A DNA stretch of 64,000 bases from Rhizobium sp. AC27/96 (GTDB lineage Bacteria; Pseudomonadota; Alphaproteobacteria; Rhizobiales; Rhizobiaceae). Positions 27,832 to 38,036 of the stretch are shown in pieces (within the stretch, counting starts at the first letter, position 1; every line of letters begins with the position of its first letter). Both the position numbers and the translations under genes were made by a program. The notes below the pieces were generated by a model. It saw nothing but the letters and a program-made list of their open reading frames with translations. It did not search any database and had not been told where the DNA came from. The stretch lies in the NCBI RefSeq assembly GCF_001692325.1, contig NZ_LXKN01000001.1:930001-994000 (forward strand), given 5' to 3'.

Positions 27832-27867
27832 AAAGAAAAAGCCCGGAGCGATCCGGGCTTTTTCTTT
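27832..27867. terminator. Bidirectional intrinsic terminator after ialB-like gene
   Basis: A perfect 15-bp stem, AAAGAAAAAGCCCGG / CCGGGCTTTTTCTTT, with a six-base loop. T runs occur on both strands, so it can end transcripts from either side. Confidence 0.92.
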
Positions 27868-27901
27868 GTGGTTCATCGCCACGCGGCATGATGCACAAAT
27901 G

Positions 27902-27931
27902 AAAAGGGAAGGCTTTGGGATGCCTTCCCTT
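27902..27931 (-). terminator. Intrinsic terminator of hspQ
   Basis: Stem AAGGGAAGGC / GCCTTCCCTT (27904-27913 with 27922-27931) is followed on the reverse strand by a short T run, 26 bases past the hspQ stop. Confidence 0.75.
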
Positions 27932-27956
27932 CAAAATAGACTGGAATTTTCAGCGC

Positions 27957-28286
27957 TTAATGGGCAAAGCTCATCTTGGGCTTGAGCTGACCTGTCGGCG
28001 CCTGGTCGAAAATCTGCGCGATCTGCGGGTTGCGGAGCGGAACGCCGCTCTCATCGCTGATCAGATTCTGTTCCGACACATATGCGACATACTCCGTCTC
28101 GTCGTTTTCGGCGAGAAGGTGATAGAAGGGCTGGTCCTTGCTGGGGCGCACTTCTGCCGGAATGGAATTCCACCATTCCTCGGTATTTGCAAATTCCGGA
28201 TCGACATCGAAGATGACACCGCGGAAGGGGAACATCCGGTGTCGAACCACATCGCCAATATTGAATTTTGCGTTGCTTTGTTTCAT
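27957..28286 (-). CDS. hspQ: Heat shock protein HspQ (YccV-like, hemimethylated-DNA-binding family)
   Basis: A 109-residue protein of the YccV/HspQ family. FNIGDVVRHRMFPFRGVIFDVDPEF and WNSIPAEVRPSKDQPFYHLLAE are the hallmark segments. HspQ is a small heat-inducible factor that, in enterobacteria, modulates Lon proteolysis and DnaA levels. I use the ATG at 28286, which follows AAGGAAG; the longer frame to 28322 lies in the leader. A candidate RpoH-type promoter and two palindromes lie just upstream. Confidence 0.92.
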   Translation of the reverse strand: MKQSNAKFNIGDVVRHRMFPFRGVIFDVDPEFANTEEWWNSIPAEVRPSKDQPFYHLLAENDETEYVAYVSEQNLISDESGVPLRNPQIAQIFDQAPTGQLKPKMSFAH

Positions 28287-28301
28287 GGCACGACTTCCTT
28301 T

Positions 28302-28339
28302 CACATGTTCATGTGGTGACATTCACCACTGAAATCAAG
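28302..28339 (-). promoter_or_regulatory. Candidate RpoH (sigma-32)-type promoter with palindromes, upstream of hspQ
   Basis: On the reverse strand, CTTGAT (28339-28334) and CCACAT (28316-28311) are 17 bases apart and resemble the alphaproteobacterial heat-shock consensus. The spacer region contains a perfect palindrome, GTGGTGA-N3-TCACCAC (28313-28329). A second palindrome, CACATG-TT-CATGTG (28302-28315), abuts it close to the ribosome-binding site. Confidence 0.45.
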
Positions 28340-28463
28340 GATTTTGCCCCCATTCCTTCATCGAACTGACACATTGGGCTCGGTTCAGGATCGAACGCAA
28401 TAGAGAGCCGAATGTGAAAATTCAATGCCGTGGGTCGCCTGCCACCGGCTTCCCGATCATGAA

Positions 28464-28489
28464 GAAAGCCCCGGCGAGCCGGGGCTTTC
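28464..28489 (-). terminator. Intrinsic terminator of glnA
   Basis: GC-rich stem GAAAGCCCCGG / CCGGGGCTTTC with a four-base loop, 11 bases beyond the glnA stop on the reverse strand. Confidence 0.85.
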
Positions 28490-28499
28490 GTGTCTTGTA

Positions 28500-29909
28500 T
28501 CAGGCCGAGTAGTACATGTCGTATTCGACAGGATGCGGGGTCATTTCGTAACGCATGACTTCCTGCATCTTCAGCTCGATGAACGCGTCGATCTGGTCGT
28601 CATCGAAGACGCCGCCGGCGGTCAGGAACTTGCGGTCCTTGTCGAGGCTTTCGAGTGCTTCACGCAGCGAGCCGCAAACCGTCGGGATCTTCTTCAGCTC
28701 CTTCGGCGGCAGATCATAGAGATCCTTGTCCATGGCCTTGCCCGGATGGATCTTGTTCTTGATGCCGTCGAGGCCAGCCATCAGCATGGCGGCGAAGCCG
28801 AGGTAGGGGTTGGCGGTCGCGTCAGGGAAGCGGACTTCGACGCGCTTTGCCTTCGGGTTGGTGCCGAACGGGATACGGCAGGACGCGGAGCGGTTGCGAG
28901 CCGAATAGGCAAGCAGAACCGGTGCTTCATAACCCGGGACGAGACGCTTGTAGGAGTTCGTCGACGGGTTGGTGAAGGCGTTGAGCGCCTTGGCATGCTT
29001 GATGATGCCGCCGATGTAGAAGAGGCAGCTCTCCGAGAGGCCCGCATATTCGTCGCCGGCGAAAGTCGGCTTGCCGGCCTTCCAGATCGACTGGTGAACG
29101 TGCATGCCCGAGCCGTTGTCGCCGAAGATCGGCTTCGGCATGAAGGTTGCCGTCTTGCCGTAAGCATTGGCGACCTGATGGACGACGTACTTGTAGATCT
29201 GCATCTTGTCGGCGTTGCGCACCAGCGTGTCGAACTTGATGCCGAGCTCGTGCTGGGCAGCAGCAACTTCGTGGTGATGCTTCTCGACGACGACGCCCAT
29301 CTCGGTCAGAACCGTCAGCATTTCAGAACGCATGTCCTGGCAGCTGTCGATCGGCGGAACGGGGAAGTAGCCGCCCTTGACGCGCGGACGGTGACCGAGG
29401 TTGCCGGTCTCATAGTCGGTGTCGTCGTTGGAAGGCAGTTCGCTGGAATCGAGCTTGAAGCCAGTATTGTAGGGATCGGCCTTGTACTTGACGTCGTCGA
29501 AGACGAAGAATTCGGCTTCCGGGCCGAAGAAGGCGGTGTCGCCGATGCCGGAGGCCTTCAGATAGGCTTCGGCCTTCTTGGCGGTGCCGCGCGGGTCGCG
29601 ATTGTAGGCTTCGCCCGAAACCGGGTCCAGGATATCACAGAGGATAACCATGGTGGACTGCGCGAAGAACGGATCCATGTGGACCGTATCCGTATCGGGC
29701 ATCAGCACCATGTCGGATTCATTGATGGCCTTCCAACCCCCAATCGAGGAACCGTCGAACATGACGCCATCGGCGAACATGTCTTCGTCGACGCAGACCA
29801 CATCCATGGTGAGGTGCTGCAACTTGCCCTTCGGGTCGGTGAAGCGCAAGTCAACGAACTTGACGTCGTTGTCCTTGATTTGTTTCAGAATATCGCTTGC
29901 GGTCGTCAT
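28500..29909 (-). CDS. glnA: Glutamine synthetase type I
   Basis: A 469-residue GSI that assimilates ammonium into glutamine. Landmarks are [30 protein letters not shown] (metal ligands), [12 protein letters not shown] and [10 protein letters not shown]. Tyr398 in [10 protein letters not shown] is the adenylylation site of the GSI-beta class, so activity is expected to be controlled by GlnE and PII. The gene lies 60 bases downstream of glnB on the same strand, the standard rhizobial glnBA operon. Confidence 0.98.
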   Translation of the reverse strand: MTTASDILKQIKDNDVKFVDLRFTDPKGKLQHLTMDVVCVDEDMFADGVMFDGSSIGGWKAINESDMVLMPDTDTVHMDPFFAQSTMVILCDILDPVSGEAYNRDPRGTAKKAEAYLKASGIGDTAFFGPEAEFFVFDDVKYKADPYNTGFKLDSSELPSNDDTDYETGNLGHRPRVKGGYFPVPPIDSCQDMRSEMLTVLTEMGVVVEKHHHEVAAAQHELGIKFDTLVRNADKMQIYKYVVHQVANAYGKTATFMPKPIFGDNGSGMHVHQSIWKAGKPTFAGDEYAGLSESCLFYIGGIIKHAKALNAFTNPSTNSYKRLVPGYEAPVLLAYSARNRSASCRIPFGTNPKAKRVEVRFPDATANPYLGFAAMLMAGLDGIKNKIHPGKAMDKDLYDLPPKELKKIPTVCGSLREALESLDKDRKFLTAGGVFDDDQIDAFIELKMQEVMRYEMTPHPVEYDMYYSA

Positions 29910-29969
29910 TAAATTGCTTCCCTTGACTTAGATGACGATTACGAGCCGCGGCCATATGGGCCGGGCGGG

Positions 29970-30386
<417 letters not shown>

Positions 30387-30657
30387 TTGAGAATGGGTTG
30401 CTGTAAAAAATCCCGGCGAATTCGCGCCGAGACGATGAATTGATGAGGATTTTTTGGAAAAATGGAAGCGATTTCGCGTCGAAATGCGTTGGATAAGTAA
30501 AATTTCGCAAAAAAGTGCCGTGCACGTCATATTCATGCTCGTACAAGGGCTTGAATGACTTTGTTCAATCATTAAGCAAATGCATATTTATTGATCAAAA
30601 TGACCCTCAGGATAGCGGTTGTTTTTCGGGCAGATTTCGCATCTATAATATTGCCTC

Positions 30658-32133
30658 ATGACGTTACCCCTTGCCGATTTGCTACTCTCGCCGGAAGACA
30701 TGGCCGCCGTGGACAGGGAGGCCGCCGCTTCCGGCATCGATTCCTATGGGCTCATGGAAAAAGCAGGGCAGGCTGTCGCCGCAAGCGCGCTGCGGCACTT
30801 TCCCGAGGCATTGCGATACGTTGTCCTTTGCGGCCCGGGCAATAATGGCGGTGACGGCTATGTGGTGGCACGCGCTCTCAAGGGGAGCGGAGCCGATGTA
30901 GGCCTTTTCCATCTGGGCGATCCGCAGCGGCTGAAGGGTGATGCAGCGCGTGCTTTTGCTGATTGCCGGATCGAGGGTGCGGCAATCGGAGGCTATGTGC
31001 CGCGCGATGGCGATGTCGTGATCGACGCGATCTTCGGCGCGGGGTTGTCTCGGCCTGTTCCAAATGAAGTTGTGGTGGTGATCTCGCGTATCGCCGAGGC
31101 CGGAATCCCCGTCATTGCCGTCGATCTGCCCTCCGGGCTCGACGGATCGAGCGGCCAGATCCTTGGCGCCGCTTTTCGCGCGTCACGCACGGTCACCTTC
31201 ATGACGCGCAAGCCAGGCCATCTTCTGCTGCCCGGCCGCGATCTGTGCGGCGACCTGGAGGTTTTCGACATCGGCATTCCCGCACGCATCGTCCGTGCCC
31301 ACGCCGATGGCATTCTCGCCGAGAACACGCCGGCCCAATGGCGGACGGAGATACCGTCGGAGGCTTCGGATACGCACAAATACAAGCGTGGTCATCTCGT
31401 CGTCTTCTCGGGGGGCGCGAACGCGACCGGGGCTGCCCGCATGTCGGCCATGGCGGGCCTGAAGGCAGGGGCGGGGCTCGTCACCATCGCTTCGCCGAAC
31501 GACGCATTGGCGGTCAACAGCGGCATGCTGACGGCAATCATGCTGCATGCCATTGATGACATAGCGGCGTTGCAGGAGTGGTTGTCAGATCGGCGGCTCT
31601 CGACTTTCGTTCTTGGTCCCGGCTTCGGAGCTGGCGAAAAGGCGCGCCGGTTCTGCCTTGCGCTCGCCGATCGTCATCTGGTGCTCGACGCGGATGGGAT
31701 TACCTCGTTCCGCGATCATCCCAAACAACTGTTCGATGCCTTTGCCGAAGGACCGACACGCCTGGTGCTGACACCGCATGAGGGTGAATTCGCGCGACTT
31801 TTCCCCGATATCGCGGCCAACGTCAGTCTGAGCAAGGTCGATAAGGCAAGGGCTGCAGCAGCCCGGGCTCATGCCGCCATTATCTACAAGGGTGCCGATA
31901 GCGTGATCGCCGCGCCGGACGGCAGGGCGCTGATCAATGCCAATGCGCCGCCCTGGCTTGCGACCGCCGGCTCCGGCGACGTGCTGGCCGGCATCGTCGG
32001 CGCGCTCGTGGCGCAAGGCGCGCCGGCCTTTGAAGCGGCAGCGGCAGGCGTCTGGCTGCACGGTCTGGCTGGGCAACGTGCCGGAAAGGGGCTGACGGCC
32101 GAGGATCTGGTCGCCAGCGTTAGCCCTTTTTGA
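30658..32133 (+). CDS. nnr: Bifunctional NAD(P)H-hydrate epimerase / ADP-dependent NAD(P)H-hydrate dehydratase
   Basis: A 491-residue metabolite-repair enzyme that restores NAD(P)H from its hydrated form. The N-terminal YjeF_N epimerase domain (residues 1-215) has CGPGNNGGDGYVVAR and AVDLPSGLDG. The C-terminal ribokinase-like dehydratase domain (from about 235) has YKRGHLVVFSGG, LTPHEGEFARLF and ATAGSGDVLAG with the catalytic Asp. It is divergent from glnB. In many rhizobia it lies next to glnB, as here. Confidence 0.95.
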   Translation: MTLPLADLLLSPEDMAAVDREAAASGIDSYGLMEKAGQAVAASALRHFPEALRYVVLCGPGNNGGDGYVVARALKGSGADVGLFHLGDPQRLKGDAARAFADCRIEGAAIGGYVPRDGDVVIDAIFGAGLSRPVPNEVVVVISRIAEAGIPVIAVDLPSGLDGSSGQILGAAFRASRTVTFMTRKPGHLLLPGRDLCGDLEVFDIGIPARIVRAHADGILAENTPAQWRTEIPSEASDTHKYKRGHLVVFSGGANATGAARMSAMAGLKAGAGLVTIASPNDALAVNSGMLTAIMLHAIDDIAALQEWLSDRRLSTFVLGPGFGAGEKARRFCLALADRHLVLDADGITSFRDHPKQLFDAFAEGPTRLVLTPHEGEFARLFPDIAANVSLSKVDKARAAAARAHAAIIYKGADSVIAAPDGRALINANAPPWLATAGSGDVLAGIVGALVAQGAPAFEAAAAGVWLHGLAGQRAGKGLTAEDLVASVSPF

Positions 32134-32139
32134 AATCGG

Positions 32140-32946
32140 CTATTTTGCGACTTCCTTCTGCAGGGCAATCGCACCAGGCGGGGCGTTCACCTTGCCCTCG
32201 TGGATCATGAAGGCGAAAACGTCACGCGGTTCCGCTTTCACCTTGCGGCTCTGATCGATCAGCGGCAGGTCATCTGGAACCTCGCCCTTGGCCCATGTTT
32301 TCAGGCGATCGGCCCAGGCCTTCAGATCCTTCGGCGGATAGCAGGTCTCGATATCATCCGACCCCTTCTGCAGGCGGGCATAGACGAAATCGGCGGTGAC
32401 ATCCGCAATCATCGGATATTCGAAATGCTCGGCGCAGACTGGCGCGATATTGTACTTCGCCAGCAGCGCAACGAATTCCGGCACCTTGAAGGAATCGTGC
32501 CGGACTTCGACGACGTGTTGCAGCGCCAGACCATCCTGCTTTGCCGGCAGCAGCTTCAGAAACGCCTCGAAATCGTCCGGATCGAACTTCTTCGTCGGCG
32601 CGAATTGCCAAAGCAGCGGACCAAGGTGATCTCCGAGTTCGCTGATGCCGGACTCCAGGAATTTCTGCATGGATTCGCCGGCCTCGGAAAGAACCCGGCG
32701 ATTGGTGACGAAGCGTGTAGCCTTTAGCGAGAAGATGAAACCTTCCGGGACATCGGCCGCCCACTTGGCGAAGACCGCAGGCTTCTGGGTGCTGTAATAG
32801 GTGCCGTTGACCTCGATCACCTTCAGCTGGCGGCTGGCATAATTCAGTTCATCCTTCTGTTTCAGCGTGTCGGGATAAAAGGTCCCGCGCCACGGCTCAA
32901 AAGTCCAACCGCCTATGCCTGTACGGATTTCGCCCGCTTTGGTCAT
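32140..32946 (-). CDS. DUF72 family protein
   Basis: A 268-residue TIM-barrel-like protein. IRTGIGGWTFEPWRGTFYP, EVNGTYYSTQKPAVFAKWA and LLWQFAPTKKFDPDDFEAFL are typical DUF72 (YecE) segments. The molecular function of the family is unknown. It starts 33 bases after the uvrA stop on the same strand, so it may share uvrA transcripts, which would place it under SOS control; that is an inference from spacing only. Confidence 0.9.
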   Translation of the reverse strand: MTKAGEIRTGIGGWTFEPWRGTFYPDTLKQKDELNYASRQLKVIEVNGTYYSTQKPAVFAKWAADVPEGFIFSLKATRFVTNRRVLSEAGESMQKFLESGISELGDHLGPLLWQFAPTKKFDPDDFEAFLKLLPAKQDGLALQHVVEVRHDSFKVPEFVALLAKYNIAPVCAEHFEYPMIADVTADFVYARLQKGSDDIETCYPPKDLKAWADRLKTWAKGEVPDDLPLIDQSRKVKAEPRDVFAFMIHEGKVNAPPGAIALQKEVAK

Positions 32947-32979
32947 TCTTTCCTCCCTAGCCGTTCAGTCGGGTGAAGC

Positions 32980-35901
32980 TCACTCCGCCGCTGCAACTTT
33001 CTTCATTGGCCGACGCTCCAGCAATTCCTTCAGGAAATGCCCGGTATAGGAGCGCTTCTCCTTGACGATGGTTTCCGGCGTGCCGATCGCCACGATCTCC
33101 CCGCCGCCATCGCCGCCTTCCGGACCGAAATCGAGGATCCAGTCGGCTGTCTTGATCACTTCGAGATTGTGCTCGATGACCACGACCGAATTGCCCTGGT
33201 TGACCAGCTCGTGCAGCATTTCCAGAAGCTTGGCGACATCATGGAAATGCAGCCCGGTTGTCGGTTCGTCGAGAATGTAGAGCGTGCGGCCCGTCGATCG
33301 CTTCGACAGTTCCTTGGCTAGCTTGACGCGCTGCGCCTCGCCACCCGAAAGCGTGTTGGCCTGCTGTCCGACCTTGATATAGCCGAGGCCGACGTCCTTC
33401 AGGCTCTGCAGCTTGTCACGCACGGCGGGAACGGCCGCAAAGAAATCGACACCTTCCTCGACCGTCATGTCGAGCACATCGGCAATCGACTTGGTCTTGA
33501 AGGTGACGTTCAGCGTTTCCCTGTTGTAGCGCTTGCCGTGGCAGACGTCGCAGGTGACGTAAACGTCAGGCAGGAAGTGCATCTCGATCTTGATGACGCC
33601 GTCGCCCTGGCAGGCTTCGCAGCGGCCACCCTTGACGTTGAAGGAGAAGCGACCCGGCTGATAACCGCGCGCCTTGGCCTCCGGCAATCCGGCGAACCAG
33701 TCGCGGATCGGCGTGAAGGCGCCGGTATAGGTCGCCGGGTTCGACCGCGGCGTGCGGCCGATCGGCGACTGATCGATGTCGATCACCTTGTCGATATGTT
33801 CGAAGCCGTCGATGCGATCATGATCGGCCGGGATTTCACGCGCGCCCATGACGCGCCGCGCAGCCGACTTGTAAAGCGTCTCGATCAGGAAGGTGGACTT
33901 GCCGCCGCCCGAAACACCCGTGACCGCGGTGAAGACACCGAGCGGAATGGAGGCCGTGACATCCTTGAGGTTGTTGCCCCTTGCGCCGACGACCTTGATT
34001 TCCTTGCCCTTCTTGGGCTTGCGACGCTCTTCGGGAACGGGCACGCCAAGTTCGCCGGAGAGATATTTTCCCGTCAGCGATTTCGGGTTCGCCATGATGT
34101 CCTGCGGTGTGCCATGCGCAATGACCTGGCCGCCATGCACGCCGGCGGCGGGACCGATATCGACCACGTCGTCCGCCGTCAGGATCGCATCCTCGTCATG
34201 CTCGACCACGATAACCGTATTGCCGATATCGCGCAGGTGCTTCAACGTCTCCAGAAGGCGGGCATTGTCACGCTGATGCAGGCCGATCGACGGCTCGTCG
34301 AGTACGTAGAGCACGCCCGTCAGACCTGAGCCGATCTGCGATGCCAGCCGGATGCGCTGGCTTTCGCCGCCGGAAAGCGTGCCTGAATTACGCGACAGGC
34401 TCAGATATTCGAGGCCGACATCGTTCAGAAAGCGCAGGCGATCACGGATCTCCTTCAGGATTCGCACGGCAATTTCGTTCTGCTTGTCGGTAAAAGTCTC
34501 CGGCAGCTCGTTGAACCAGTCGCGGGCGACACGGATCGACATTTCCGCTACCTGACTGATGTGCAGCTTGTTGATCTTGACCGCGAGGGCTTCCGGCTTC
34601 AGGCGATAGCCATTGCAGGCCGGGCAGGGGGCCGCCGACATGTAGCGCTCGATCTCTTCACGCGCCCAGGCGGAATCGGTTTCTTTCCAGCGGCGCTCTA
34701 GGTTCGGCACGATGCCTTCGAAATTCTTGTGCGTCGTGTAGGAACGCGCGCCATCGGCATAATGGAATTCGATCTTGTCTTCCGTGCCGTTCAGAATGAC
34801 GTCTTGCGCCTTTTCCGAAAGCTCGTTCCAGCGGCTGCCGAGCTTGAAGCCGTAATGCTTGCCGAGCGCTTCGAGCGTCTGATTGTAATAGGGCGAACTG
34901 GACTTGGCCCACGGGGCAATCGCACCGTCGCGCAAAGTGCGCTCCGGCTCTGGCACGATCAGATCGGGGTCAATCTTCTGCTGGGAGCCGAGGCCGTCGC
35001 AAGACGGACAGGCGCCGAAGGGATTGTTGAACGAGAACAGTCGCGGCTCGATTTCCGGAATGGTGAAGCCGGAGACCGGGCAGGCGAATTTCTCCGAAAA
35101 CAGCACGCGTTCGTGCGTCTCGTTCAGCGACTTGTTGGCCGAGCCGCCGGCAGCGGTTTCCTCTGGTGGCAAAGGCTTGTCGGCGAATTCGGCAACGGCC
35201 AGGCCATCGGCAAGGCGCAGCGATGTTTCGAAGCTGTCGGCCAGGCGAGATGCCATGTCGGGGCGGACGACGATGCGGTCGACCACCACGTCGATATCGT
35301 GCTTGTATTTCTTGTCTAGCGCCGGCACGTCGGTGATCTCGTAGAACTGCCCGTCGACCTTGACGCGCTGGAAGCCCTTTTTCATGAGCTCCGCCAGTTC
35401 CTTCTTGTATTCGCCCTTACGTCCGCGTACGAGCGGTGCCAGAATATAGAGCCTGGTGCCTTCCTCATAGGCGAGCACGCGGTCCACCATCTGGCTCACC
35501 GTCTGGCTCTCGATCGGCAGGCCGGTAACAGGCGAATAAGGCACGCCGACGCGGGCAAACAGCAGACGCATATAGTCGTAGATTTCTGTGACCGTGCCGA
35601 CCGTCGAGCGCGGATTGCGCGAGGTCGTCTTCTGCTCGATCGAAATAGCCGGCGACAGACCGTCGATCTGGTCGACATCCGGCTTCTGCATCATTTCGAG
35701 GAACTGGCGGGCATAGGCCGACAGGCTCTCGACATAACGGCGCTGTCCCTCGGCATAGATGGTGTCGAACGCCAGCGACGACTTGCCCGAGCCCGAAAGC
35801 CCGGTCATGACGATCAGCTTGTTGCGCGGCAGGTCAAGGTCGATGCCCTTGAGATTGTGCTCGCGGGCACCACGTATGGAAATAGTCTTCAGTTCGCTCA
35901 T
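32980..35901 (-). CDS. uvrA: Excinuclease ABC subunit A
   Basis: A 973-residue damage-recognition ATPase of nucleotide excision repair. It has two ABC-type ATPase modules: Walker [10 protein letters not shown] near residue 35 and GVSGGGKST in the second half. Signature motifs are [12 protein letters not shown] and [12 protein letters not shown]. The C-terminal zinc module (CEACQGDG...CDVCHGK) is intact. In the first zinc module (around residues 270-297) the second cysteine is Ser (CPVSGF...CPSCDG), which seems usual in rhizobia. An SOS box lies in the shared upstream region with ssb. Confidence 0.97.
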   Translation of the reverse strand: MSELKTISIRGAREHNLKGIDLDLPRNKLIVMTGLSGSGKSSLAFDTIYAEGQRRYVESLSAYARQFLEMMQKPDVDQIDGLSPAISIEQKTTSRNPRSTVGTVTEIYDYMRLLFARVGVPYSPVTGLPIESQTVSQMVDRVLAYEEGTRLYILAPLVRGRKGEYKKELAELMKKGFQRVKVDGQFYEITDVPALDKKYKHDIDVVVDRIVVRPDMASRLADSFETSLRLADGLAVAEFADKPLPPEETAAGGSANKSLNETHERVLFSEKFACPVSGFTIPEIEPRLFSFNNPFGACPSCDGLGSQQKIDPDLIVPEPERTLRDGAIAPWAKSSSPYYNQTLEALGKHYGFKLGSRWNELSEKAQDVILNGTEDKIEFHYADGARSYTTHKNFEGIVPNLERRWKETDSAWAREEIERYMSAAPCPACNGYRLKPEALAVKINKLHISQVAEMSIRVARDWFNELPETFTDKQNEIAVRILKEIRDRLRFLNDVGLEYLSLSRNSGTLSGGESQRIRLASQIGSGLTGVLYVLDEPSIGLHQRDNARLLETLKHLRDIGNTVIVVEHDEDAILTADDVVDIGPAAGVHGGQVIAHGTPQDIMANPKSLTGKYLSGELGVPVPEERRKPKKGKEIKVVGARGNNLKDVTASIPLGVFTAVTGVSGGGKSTFLIETLYKSAARRVMGAREIPADHDRIDGFEHIDKVIDIDQSPIGRTPRSNPATYTGAFTPIRDWFAGLPEAKARGYQPGRFSFNVKGGRCEACQGDGVIKIEMHFLPDVYVTCDVCHGKRYNRETLNVTFKTKSIADVLDMTVEEGVDFFAAVPAVRDKLQSLKDVGLGYIKVGQQANTLSGGEAQRVKLAKELSKRSTGRTLYILDEPTTGLHFHDVAKLLEMLHELVNQGNSVVVIEHNLEVIKTADWILDFGPEGGDGGGEIVAIGTPETIVKEKRSYTGHFLKELLERRPMKKVAAAE

Positions 35902-35997
35902 CGTCTTACGCTTATCCCTTGGAGTATGCCCTTATTTAGTGATGCCAAGCCGTGAGTCGAGGCTGAAAAGAAGGACAGGACCAGGTTTTCGATTCCG

Positions 35998-36037
35998 TTG
36001 ACAGGATCATAAAGACAAATTAGAACAAAGAAAGAAC
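35998..36037 (+). promoter_or_regulatory. ssb promoter overlapped by a LexA (SOS) box
   Basis: TTGACA (35998-36003) and TAGAAC (36021-36026) are 17 bases apart. GAACAAAGAAAGAAC (36023-36037) is the alphaproteobacterial LexA site in reverse (GTTC-N7-GTTC) and covers the -10, so LexA bound there should block the promoter. The site lies between divergent uvrA and ssb and may serve both. The remainder of 35902-36172 shows no gene. Confidence 0.75.
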
Positions 36038-36172
36038 AAAATTGCCTTTGGACATTTCTTTGTGGATGAAGAGCCCTCGGGCGGTGCTTGGGTGACACCT
36101 GAGGACAGCAATGGTCTAAGGTGTGCGGATGAAATTTAAGAGCCGTCGATGGGCGGCAAGTAGGGTGGTGTC

Positions 36173-36739
36173 ATGGCCGGTAGTGTGAACAAGGTAATTC
36201 TGATTGGAAATCTCGGGGCGGATCCGGAAATTCGCCGCACGCAGGACGGCCGCCCGATCGCCAACCTCAACATCGCGACATCGGAAACCTGGCGCGACCG
36301 CAATTCCGGCGAGCGCAAGGAAAAGACGGAATGGCACCGCGTCGTCATCTTCAATGAAGGTCTCTGCAAGGTTGCTGAGCAGTATCTGAAGAAGGGCGCC
36401 AAGGTCTATATCGAAGGCGCGCTGCAGACCCGCAAGTGGCAGGATCAGAACGGTCAGGATAAGTATTCGACCGAAATCGTGCTGCAGGGCTTCAATTCGA
36501 CGCTGACCATGCTGGACGGTCGCGGTGAAGGCGGCGGCGGTGGCTCCTTCGAGGGCGGCGGTCGCGGCGGACGCAGCGGCGGTGGCGACTTTGGCGGCGG
36601 CGATTACGGTGGCGACGATTACGGCCAGCCATCGTCGCAGGGCTCCTCCCGTGGCGGAAGCGGCAATCGCGGTGGCGGCAGCCCGACAGGCGGCGGCGGA
36701 AACTTCTCGCGCGATCTGGACGACGATATTCCGTTCTGA
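36173..36739 (+). CDS. ssb: Single-stranded DNA-binding protein
   Basis: A 188-residue SSB. The OB fold covers residues 1-115 ([44 protein letters not shown]). A long glycine-rich linker with GGGRGG and GGDYGG repeats follows, then the acidic tip DLDDDIPF that docks repair proteins. Protects ssDNA in replication, recombination and repair. Confidence 0.97.
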   Translation: MAGSVNKVILIGNLGADPEIRRTQDGRPIANLNIATSETWRDRNSGERKEKTEWHRVVIFNEGLCKVAEQYLKKGAKVYIEGALQTRKWQDQNGQDKYSTEIVLQGFNSTLTMLDGRGEGGGGGSFEGGGRGGRSGGGDFGGGDYGGDDYGQPSSQGSSRGGSGNRGGGSPTGGGGNFSRDLDDDIPF

Positions 36740-36765
36740 TCGAGTTGATCGTATTGAATGCAAAG

Positions 36766-36788
36766 ACCCGCCTCTTGGCGGGTTTTTT
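36766..36788 (+). terminator. Intrinsic terminator of ssb
   Basis: Stem ACCCGCC / GGCGGGT with a TCTT loop and six Ts, 26 bases after the ssb stop. Confidence 0.92.
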
Positions 36789-36816
36789 GTATCGATCACC
36801 CTCTCTTTTGGCGCGC

Positions 36817-37104
36817 TTATTGAGCGGCTGAACTGTCAGGGTGGCTATTGCCGGTAGGCTCGTTTAGCTGCTTCAGGATGGCTTCAAAGCTACGAATGGC
36901 GTGGGTGACGTTTTTCTCACTGAGAATATGTACCCGTGCAATCTCATCACTCAGGTAAGTAAACAAGATTTTCTTCTGCAGATCATCCTCAGTGACGATA
37001 CTCAGTGAAACATATTCGCAATCCTTGCTGTCGCTGAGGTATTCAGTCTTCAAAAACGTATATCCATACTTTTTGAAGACGAATCTTATTATCGTTTTAA
37101 GCAT
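36817..37104 (-). CDS. Hypothetical AT-rich small protein
   Basis: An open frame of 95 residues from ATG 37104, which has GGAG about eight bases upstream (a longer start at 37125 is possible). The protein is basic at the N-terminus (MLKTIIRFVFKKYGYTF) and otherwise a soluble mixed alpha/beta pattern, with no motif I recognise. Codon use is clearly more AT-rich than the neighbours (many AAA, ATA, TTT), which suggests recent acquisition or relaxed selection. It converges with ssb. Confidence 0.5.
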   Translation of the reverse strand: MLKTIIRFVFKKYGYTFLKTEYLSDSKDCEYVSLSIVTEDDLQKKILFTYLSDEIARVHILSEKNVTHAIRSFEAILKQLNEPTGNSHPDSSAAQ

Positions 37105-37176
37105 CCAAAGCTCCGCGAGTGCCATCCGTCTTGGACTGTCTATTTCGCCAATCAGCTCTTCATAGGCAGGCCTTTT

Positions 37177-37809
37177 TCATGGCAGCTTCAGCGCTGCCCG
37201 CGCACCGTCGATGACGAATTGCGCGGCGAGTGCGGCGAGGATCACGCCGAGCAACCGTGTCAGAATGGCTCTGCCGGTTGCTCCGAGCATGCGGTCGAGC
37301 CTGTCCGAAACGGCAAGTGCTGCGAAGACCACGATGAGATTGACGGCGATGACGCCGATCAGCTGCGCCCGGTCGAGCATGGTCTGCAGCGAGCCCGCGA
37401 GCAGGATCGTGGCGGAGATCGCGCCGGGGCCGGCAATCAGCGGCAAGGCGAGGGGAAAGACCGCGATATTGCGGATATGATCCTTGGTTATCGCAACCTC
37501 GGTCGTCTTTTCCTTTCTGTCCTGCCGCCGCTCGAACACCATCTCGAAGGCGATCCAGAACAGCAGCAGGCCGCCCGCGATGCGGAAGGCGCCGATGGAG
37601 ATGCCGAGAACGCCCAGCACACTCGCGCCGAACAGGGCGAAGGCGGCCAGGATGAAGAAGGCGATGAGCGAGCCGCGCAGCGCCACCTGCTTGCGTTCGG
37701 CGCGGTTCATGCCGACGGTGAGGCCGATGAATAGCGGCGCAAGGCCAGGTGCATCGACGGTCACAAGCAGCGTCGTAAAGGCATTGATCAGCGTGTCTGC
37801 GCTCGCCAT
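37177..37809 (-). CDS. MarC family integral membrane protein
   Basis: A 210-residue protein with six predicted transmembrane segments and the two MarC motifs, DAPGLAPLFIGLT near residue 19 and PLALPLIAGPGAIS near residue 118. MarC proteins are conserved inner-membrane proteins of unknown transport function; the old link to multiple antibiotic resistance was not upheld. It is divergent from gyrA. Confidence 0.92.
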   Translation of the reverse strand: MASADTLINAFTTLLVTVDAPGLAPLFIGLTVGMNRAERKQVALRGSLIAFFILAAFALFGASVLGVLGISIGAFRIAGGLLLFWIAFEMVFERRQDRKEKTTEVAITKDHIRNIAVFPLALPLIAGPGAISATILLAGSLQTMLDRAQLIGVIAVNLIVVFAALAVSDRLDRMLGATGRAILTRLLGVILAALAAQFVIDGARAALKLP

Positions 37810-38036
37810 ATGATCCCCGGCAACGGTTCTTTGTCGTTGTTATGACCCATTGTTATGCGACGAATAGACTTTCGCAAAGCGCAATGCAGCGCTATAGGCA
37901 GGTTGCGCCACGGAAATGTTCGATTTCATGGCTTAAAGGGGCAAAAGCCTGTTCAAAAACATCGGGCTAAATTGGCGCTCGCCGAGCCTTTCCGCTATAA
38001 ATTTCACAGTGATTCTAAAAGAGATCGTGATCTGTT

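Noticed and set aside
28425..29912. 495-codon forward open frame opposite glnA
   Set aside because: It is the antisense shadow of glnA, whose active-site motifs are intact; no ribosome-binding site or family motif.
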